From contig JANSYQ010000014.1 in NCBI GenBank assembly GCA_024742305.1, forward strand, positions 1 through 64,000: a stretch of 64,000 bases of DNA, written 5' to 3'. Made by a program: the position numbers and the translations under genes. Each line of letters begins with the position of its first letter. The stretch's first letter is position 1. Positions 59,121 to 64,000 of this stretch are shown here, piece by piece. The notes beneath the pieces were generated by a model. The model had not been told where the DNA came from, ran no database searches, and saw only the letters and a program-made list of their open reading frames with translations. This DNA comes from a bacterium (GTDB lineage Bacteria > Bacteroidota > Bacteroidia > Flavobacteriales_D > Crocinitomicaceae).

Positions 59121-59149
59121 AAAAAAGGACATCCTCTCGAATGCCCTTT
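59121..59149 (-). terminator. intrinsic terminator of the PorE-like/TPR operon
   Basis: On the minus strand AAAGGGCAT pairs with ATGTCCTTT (one mismatch) and is followed by a run of T residues. It lies 20 bases after the stop of the PorE-like gene. Confidence 0.82.
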
Positions 59150-59168
59150 CTGATCTATGAATTTCGTT

Positions 59169-61241
59169 TTAATTCTTCTTAATTTCGAACTCTGTTCGAC
59201 GGTTTTGCTGTCTTCCGTCTGCCGTATTATTGGTAGCTACCGGCTGACGTGAACCGTACCCTTGAGAGGTTAATCGGTTTCCGGCAATTCCGTTCGCTTT
59301 CAAATAATTTACCACGGCATCAGCACGTGATTGTGACAGCGATTCGTTCAAAGACGCCGAACCTGTATTGTCTGTATGTCCCGAAATTTCAATTTCTAGA
59401 GAGGGAACATCTTTCAATAGTTTCACCAAACGATCCAACTCGGCATTCGATTCCGGGCGCAGCGTTGACTTTCCAGTATCGAAGAAGATGTTTCTAAGGG
59501 CGATTTTACTTCCCACGGCGATATTCTTCAACTCGATAACCTTATTCACTAGGTTGTCCGCACTTCCGGAAGGAATATCAAAGTTTTCTGAATGGAACAG
59601 GTATCCCTCTGCCTTTACAGCAATTCCATAGTTCTTACCCGAGGAAAGCGTAATCAGGAATTTTCCGGTAGCGCTATTTGTAGTAAACGTTTCAATGATT
59701 TGACCGGTGCTGTTGTCTGTAATTTCGATATTTGCTTCTACCGGTTTTTTAGTCAAGGCGTCAATCGTTTTTCCTTTAAATACGGTAAACGATTTCTTCT
59801 TCACTTCAACAGTTGCCTCAAGTGCATTGTCCTTGATTGGGTTTACAATGGAAGCCAAAAGGTAATCCTCCGTTTCCATAGCAGGATTTTTTGGTTCTCC
59901 CCAGTACGTTACTTTGTAAATATCATACCCGCCTTTACCGCCAGCACGGTTCGAACAGATGTAGGCAAATTTACCATTCGCGGATGCCGAGAAATAGAAA
60001 TCGTCGTAAGGTGTGTTGATTGGGTATCCCAAGTTTACCGGTTCTCCCCAAGAGCCATTCGCTCTCTTTGATACGAAAATGTCATAACCTCCGTATCCAT
60101 CTCCACCTTGTGACGCGATATACATTCGATCTCCATCAATAGTCGCATAAATAGGTCCTTCATTGAATTTGCTGTTCACAGCTGTTACTTTGGATGCCGA
60201 CTTGTAATCTTTCGTGATTTTACTCTGCATACTACTTTTCATTACTTCGAATCCGTTCGTACCCGAATCCGTGACACGGTTAAAGTAGATACTCCAACCA
60301 TCGTGAGAGTAAGAAGCAAATACTTCGTTGTTGTTCGCTGTGGAAATTTGACGCGGCATTTTCATTGGTGCTTCCCAAGTCAATCCCGTAAGCACACTTT
60401 CGTAAATATCAGTTTGATCACCATCCACCCGGTGCAGTAGCATGCGCGTTCCGTCGTAGCTAAGGTTGTTGGAAACTTCATCCGACTCTGTATTAACGCC
60501 ACCTTTTAATGGCTGCACATTCGTCCATTTTCCATTGACTTTCTCCGCAGAGTACAAATCGTCATCGTATTCTCCGACTTCATTTTTTTGGTGTCCGTTG
60601 GGTCTGTTCGATGTGTAAATGATTTCGCCTCCATCGGTAGTTACGGCAGGGGCATAGTCGTTGAATTCGGTATTCAGTTCTTCTACGTTGTCTACCCAAA
60701 CACGCTCCGGAGTTGCCTTCGCATCGCGTGCCAACTGACATTCTCGTCTGCGTTTCACGACAAATGCGCCGAAGTCGTCTGCTTTTTTGTAGGATTCTTT
60801 GAACTTTTCGTACGACTCCATAGCCTCATTGAATTTTTCATCCAATTGATACGCATATCCCAAATAAAAATCGAGGAATGGATCGCACTCAGGATTTAAT
60901 TCATTCGCTTTGTACAAGTATTTGATGCATTTTTCGCTGTCCTCTGAATTGGCATAACACACGCCAATTTTGTAGTTCAATAGCGCACTACTTGGATTGA
61001 AGTCCTGTGCAACTTTGTATTGCTCAAGAGCGAGTTTGTAATTATTCCCCGGACTCTTTACCGCAAAAATAGCTTCGTTTGCTAGTACAAAATATTCATC
61101 GCCCTTATCAATGGCGTCTTTTGCTGTCTTAAAACCGTCTTTGTCATCTTTAAAATTAGACGATTTGAACTCTACGTCTTGTGCCGAAACTGTGAAGCAG
61201 AAGAATGTCACAACGGCAGTTATAAGTGTATAGATTTTCAT
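59169..61241 (-). CDS. PorE-like outer-membrane protein: TPR, PD40 propeller, regulatory-like and OmpA domains
   Basis: The 690-residue protein has a signal peptide (about 1-20, ending VSAQ). Domain order: TPR (about 40-160, including LLNYKIGVCYANSEDSEKCIKYLYKANELNPEC); a PD40/WD40-like propeller (about 190-440, repeated YTSNRPNG, YFNRVTDSG, MYIASQGGDG, YICSNRAGGKGG); a carboxypeptidase-regulatory-like sandwich (about 480-560, TIDALTKKPVEANIEITDNS); and an OmpA domain (about 575-690, FDTGKSTLRPESNAELD, GHTDNTGSASLNESLSQSRA). This is the architecture of PorE, a T9SS peptidoglycan-linked component. T9SS cargo is abundant in the window. It lies 12 bases behind the TPR gene. Confidence 0.9.
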   Translation of the reverse strand: MKIYTLITAVVTFFCFTVSAQDVEFKSSNFKDDKDGFKTAKDAIDKGDEYFVLANEAIFAVKSPGNNYKLALEQYKVAQDFNPSSALLNYKIGVCYANSEDSEKCIKYLYKANELNPECDPFLDFYLGYAYQLDEKFNEAMESYEKFKESYKKADDFGAFVVKRRRECQLARDAKATPERVWVDNVEELNTEFNDYAPAVTTDGGEIIYTSNRPNGHQKNEVGEYDDDLYSAEKVNGKWTNVQPLKGGVNTESDEVSNNLSYDGTRMLLHRVDGDQTDIYESVLTGLTWEAPMKMPRQISTANNNEVFASYSHDGWSIYFNRVTDSGTNGFEVMKSSMQSKITKDYKSASKVTAVNSKFNEGPIYATIDGDRMYIASQGGDGYGGYDIFVSKRANGSWGEPVNLGYPINTPYDDFYFSASANGKFAYICSNRAGGKGGYDIYKVTYWGEPKNPAMETEDYLLASIVNPIKDNALEATVEVKKKSFTVFKGKTIDALTKKPVEANIEITDNSTGQIIETFTTNSATGKFLITLSSGKNYGIAVKAEGYLFHSENFDIPSGSADNLVNKVIELKNIAVGSKIALRNIFFDTGKSTLRPESNAELDRLVKLLKDVPSLEIEISGHTDNTGSASLNESLSQSRADAVVNYLKANGIAGNRLTSQGYGSRQPVATNNTADGRQQNRRTEFEIKKN

Positions 61242-61253
61242 GTCTTTCTTCTT

Positions 61254-62351
61254 TTAGTTGCCGCAGTTACCCGCGTAGTATGTTTTTCCCGTTTCTGATC
61301 CTAGTTCTCTTGCTTTGTTCCAGTCTTCGCAGGCACCATCTAGGTCACGCATCATCTCACGAGCGTTACCACGATTAACATAGGCCGCAGCGTTTTCCGG
61401 GTCCAATTTGATCGCTTTTTCTGCTGCATCCAATGCTTTTTGGTATTCTTCCTGTTGGAAGTAAATTCCGCTGAGGTTTGCAGCCGCTGGAGAGTAATCC
61501 GATTTTACCTCCAATGCTTTTTGAAAGTCTTTAATCGCTTCAGCCATGCGTTTTTGTTTCATTTGAAGTACTCCCCGGTTGTTGTAGGCCAAATGGAACT
61601 TATTATCAATGGAGATGGCTCGGTTGAAGGCTGCAAGCGCTCCATCAAAATTGTTCATCTTCATTTTTGTGGTTCCAATGTTGTTCAAAACGAAGGCTAG
61701 GTTCGGATTTTTCTTCGCGGCTGTCTCGTAATCAGAAAGAGCTTTTGCGTACTCTCCCTTCATTCGGTAGGAAGAACCGCGGTCATTATAAGCGTTTGGA
61801 TTTTCTCCGTCCAATTCGATGGCTTTGGAAAACTTCTCAATGGCACCGTCATAATCTTGTTGCAAGAAACGAAGCGTAGCAAAGTTATAATGCGCTTTTG
61901 GGTTAGAGTCGTCTAGTTGTATGGACTTCTCATAATCGTTTTCAGCTTCCAAATAGTTATTCAATCCTTGATGCGCCCGTCCGCGTTGGAAAAAGGCTTT
62001 CGAGTAGTCCGATTTCTTATCTATCAACTGTGAAAGCGTTTTAACGGCATCACCAAAGTTTCCGAGTTCGTTTTCAGCAACTCCTTTGTTATAGTAAGCA
62101 GCTGTAAAATTCGGGTCGAACTTGATGCTCTTTTTGAATTCGGCAATTGCTGCCTTGTAATTCTTACTTTGAAATTCTTCAATGCCTTTGTTGTAGGCGG
62201 TTTGACTGTTGGCGATCGCTTCATTCTCTAAGTTCAATTCAGTGATTGAGTCGCGATAGGCCTGTTCTTCAGGTGTAAGCTCCTCCTGAGCAAAGGATCC
62301 AAAGCTCAAAAGAATACCCAGCAGACTGAGTACAATAGTTGGTTTCGTCAC
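61254..62351 (-). CDS. secreted tetratricopeptide repeat protein
   Basis: The 365-residue protein has a signal peptide (MTKPTIVLSLLGILLSFGSFAQ). About nine TPR units of 34 residues fill residues 45-350, e.g. YKAAIAEFKKSIKFDPNFTAAYYNKG, NAYNDRGSSYRMKGEYAKALSDY, NAAAYVNRGNAREMMRDLDGACEDWNKARELG. The C-terminal pair of Cys (ACEDW, AGNCG) may form a disulfide. As periplasmic scaffold it likely works with the PorE-like protein, 12 bases downstream, in a common operon. Divergent from the thiolase. Confidence 0.88.
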   Translation of the reverse strand: MTKPTIVLSLLGILLSFGSFAQEELTPEEQAYRDSITELNLENEAIANSQTAYNKGIEEFQSKNYKAAIAEFKKSIKFDPNFTAAYYNKGVAENELGNFGDAVKTLSQLIDKKSDYSKAFFQRGRAHQGLNNYLEAENDYEKSIQLDDSNPKAHYNFATLRFLQQDYDGAIEKFSKAIELDGENPNAYNDRGSSYRMKGEYAKALSDYETAAKKNPNLAFVLNNIGTTKMKMNNFDGALAAFNRAISIDNKFHLAYNNRGVLQMKQKRMAEAIKDFQKALEVKSDYSPAAANLSGIYFQQEEYQKALDAAEKAIKLDPENAAAYVNRGNAREMMRDLDGACEDWNKARELGSETGKTYYAGNCGN

Positions 62352-62439
62352 GTTTTACAGTTTTTGGATTCGGGTATCCAATTTACAAACTTTGTACCGA
62401 AGAAAGGGGAAGAAGTTATTAACAACCATAGGATTTCGT

Positions 62440-62447
62440 TAACTTTA
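62440..62447 (+). promoter_or_regulatory. predicted -7 element of the thiolase gene
   Basis: TAACTTTA (7 of 8 to TANNTTTG) ends 17 bases before the ATG. The -33 TTG is not clear. Confidence 0.35.
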
Positions 62448-62464
62448 GCCCTCAAATCATTACT

Positions 62465-63673
62465 ATGTCTAAGGAAGTATTTATTGTAGATGGAGTTCGA
62501 ACGCCCATCGGAAATTTTGGTGGAACCCTTGCTCCTGTGCGAACAGACGATCTCGGAGCACTTGTCATCAAAGAGTTGATGCAGCGAAACGCTTCACTCG
62601 ATCCAATGTTGGTAGAAGATGTTCTATTTGGCTGTGCGAATCAAGCAGGTGAAGACAACCGAAATGTGGCACGAATGAGCGGTCTTTTGGCAGGACTTCC
62701 TTGGCAAGTTGGAGGAGAAACAATCAATCGACTGTGTGCATCAGGAATGGCATCAACTATCAATGCTGCTAGAGCCATTAAGGACGGTGCGGGAGATATT
62801 TACATTTCGGGTGGAGTAGAGCACATGACGCGCGGACCTTGGGTAATTTCCAAAGTCTCTAAACCTTATGGTCGCGATGCGCAAATGCATGATTCTTCAT
62901 TCGGATGGCGTTTCATCAACCCTAAGATGGAAGAGCTGTACGGAACGGATGGCATGGGAATGACTGCTGAAAATCTAGTGGAACTTTACGGAATTGAACG
63001 TGAAGCACAAGATCAATTTTCTTACTGGTCACAAATGAAAGCAGCGAAAGCAATTGCTTCAGGAAGATTGGCTGAAGAGATTGTTCCTGTTGCGATTCCT
63101 CAACGAAAGAAGGACCCAATCATCTTTGATACAGATGAATTCAGTCGTCCGAATACGACATTAGAAATTCTAAGCGGATTGCGTCCCGCGTTCAAGAAAG
63201 ATGGTTCTGTAACTGCAGGAAATGCTTCCGGGTTGAACGATGGCGCCGCTGCACTTTTAGTGGCTTCTGAAGAAGCAGTAAACAAAAATGGCTTGAAACC
63301 TTTAGCGAGAATAGTAGGCGCTGCTACAGCAGGAGTTGAACCAAGAATTATGGGAATCGGTCCTGTGTATGCGTCGCAAAAAGTACTGGAGCGTACCGGG
63401 TTGACACTCGATCAAATGGATATTCTCGAATTGAACGAAGCATTCGCAGCGCAAGTTTTGGCTTGTACAAGAAAACTCGGTTTGGAAGATAATGATGAAC
63501 GAATTAATCCGAATGGAGGGGCAATCGCATTAGGTCATCCACTGGGAATGACAGGTGCGCGTATTCTCCACACAGCAGCGATAGAGCTACAGCAATCCAA
63601 CAAGAAATATGCCCTCGTGAGCATGTGTATTGGAGTTGGTCAAGGATATGCTACAATTTTAGAGAAAGCGTAG
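62465..63673 (+). CDS. acetyl-CoA C-acyltransferase (thiolase), 3-oxoadipyl-CoA thiolase-like
   Basis: The 402-residue protein has all thiolase motifs: Cys91 in NRLCASGMAS (acyl Cys), NEAFAAQVLA, GGAIALGHPLGMTGAR with the catalytic His, and CIGVGQG near the C-terminus. The segment PYGRDAQMHDSSFGWRFINPKM resembles that of 3-oxoadipyl-CoA thiolases (PcaF/PaaJ), which cleave 3-oxoadipyl-CoA in aromatic degradation. The general thiolase role (fatty acid degradation) is as likely; no paa or pca genes are adjacent. It is monocistronic or with the lipoprotein gene 34 bases downstream. Confidence 0.92.
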   Translation: MSKEVFIVDGVRTPIGNFGGTLAPVRTDDLGALVIKELMQRNASLDPMLVEDVLFGCANQAGEDNRNVARMSGLLAGLPWQVGGETINRLCASGMASTINAARAIKDGAGDIYISGGVEHMTRGPWVISKVSKPYGRDAQMHDSSFGWRFINPKMEELYGTDGMGMTAENLVELYGIEREAQDQFSYWSQMKAAKAIASGRLAEEIVPVAIPQRKKDPIIFDTDEFSRPNTTLEILSGLRPAFKKDGSVTAGNASGLNDGAAALLVASEEAVNKNGLKPLARIVGAATAGVEPRIMGIGPVYASQKVLERTGLTLDQMDILELNEAFAAQVLACTRKLGLEDNDERINPNGGAIALGHPLGMTGARILHTAAIELQQSNKKYALVSMCIGVGQGYATILEKA

Positions 63674-63707
63674 CCAACCTGCACACACTAAAAAACGTTA
63701 CTACAAC

Positions 63708-64000
63708 ATGAGATATTTGCTACTGTGCACGCTAATCGCCATAGCTGCCACTTCTTGTAAGAAAGAAGCCACCGTTTGGGAAAGCGATTGGAACGCACCC
63801 CTTGTAAATGACACGCTATCCTTGGCAAACCTAGTCAACGATTCAACTTTGAGCGTGTCCAATGGATACTATGCCGTAAATCTTACGCGTAGCCTGTTCG
63901 ATGTTTCCATCAGTGATTTGGTGGAAATTCCGGATACCACAATTCAAAAGAACTACCCGTCTTCCGTCAATCTTGAACTCAATCCGGGCTTTACGTATGC
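63708..64000 (+). CDS. lipoprotein, unknown function, truncated by the window end
   Basis: An ATG at 63708 opens a frame that stays open to the last base (97 codons plus 2 bases). The N-terminus MRYLLLCTLIAIAATSC is a lipoprotein signal with Cys17. The mature part KKEATVWESDWNAPLVNDTLSLANLVND and LFDVSISDLVEIPDTTIQ resembles a family of large Bacteroidota lipoproteins that I cannot name. It is on the same strand as the thiolase, 34 bases after its stop. The C-terminal part is outside the window. Confidence 0.75.
   Translation, partial: MRYLLLCTLIAIAATSCKKEATVWESDWNAPLVNDTLSLANLVNDSTLSVSNGYYAVNLTRSLFDVSISDLVEIPDTTIQKNYPSSVNLELNPGFTY

Overview
The window looks like a chromosomal segment of a free-living member of the Bacteroidota, most likely Flavobacteriales (Crocinitomicaceae/Cryomorphaceae-like). 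The support is: many secreted proteins with type IX secretion (T9SS) C-terminal sorting domains; Bacteroidota-restricted families (DUF4907, DUF4924, DUF5723, DUF5777, DUF6370, DUF4159); promoters of the TTG...TANNTTTG type instead of E. coli -35/-10 boxes; weak or absent Shine-Dalgarno sequences; and a PorE-like OmpA protein. I see no insertion sequence, prophage, CRISPR array or tRNA. The placement is inference from protein content, not from a marker search.

Layout. 1-141: 3' part of a 5S rRNA and its terminator. 0.25-5 kb: hypothetical secreted proteins, a DUF547 lipoprotein and 5-formyltetrahydrofolate cyclo-ligase. 5-8.3 kb: a c-type cytochrome operon (diheme cytochrome split by an apparent frameshift, DUF5777 barrel, cytochrome-like lipoprotein, T9SS cargo with a CxxCH motif). 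8.4-12.8 kb: an octamer tandem repeat, lipoproteins, msrB, a lytic transglycosylase and yidD. 12.8-16.8 kb: a three-gene glycosyltransferase operon (DPM1-like GT2, cellulose-synthase-like GT2 with a fused periplasmic beta-sandwich, GT-C enzyme). 16.9-20 kb: a membrane polyferredoxin with an FAD/NAD oxidoreductase. 20-22 kb: accA and ispE, divergent. 22-34 kb: secreted proteins, including a six-gene operon of a GEVED protein, four six-blade Kelch proteins and a DUF4907 lipoprotein. 34-37 kb: a 56-residue protein ending in CVGCGS and two secreted proteins sharing an unusual short C-terminal tail. 37-42 kb: rsmE, holA, pepT in a tightly coupled chain, then ndk. 42-47 kb: a ZIP metal transporter behind a palindromic operator, a DUF5723 gene behind a promoter-plus-terminator leader, a Nudix enzyme and a thioredoxin-like protein. 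47-52 kb: trhO-lgt and an NfeD/flotillin operon. 52-58 kb: DUF6370, a PaaY-like protein, a 3-methyladenine glycosylase operon, and a Ser/Thr kinase divergent from a SiaC-like protein across a 21-bp-phased repeat. 58-64 kb: a GlcD-like oxidase, PorE-like and TPR proteins, a thiolase and a truncated lipoprotein gene.

How the genes work together. Most of the window is housekeeping plus envelope and secretion biology. The T9SS cargo genes (22-34 kb and singles) would be exported by machinery to which the PorE-like protein at 59-61 kb probably belongs. The glycosyltransferase trio is consistent with a lipid-linked sugar donor made in the cytoplasm and used by the GT-C enzyme on the periplasmic side, alongside synthesis of a beta-glycan or a similar product. 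The most promising material for novelty is the Kelch/GEVED/DUF4907 operon, the kinase/SiaC-like pair with phased CGTTGAG repeats, the CVGCGS small protein, and the leader RNA upstream of the DUF5723 gene.
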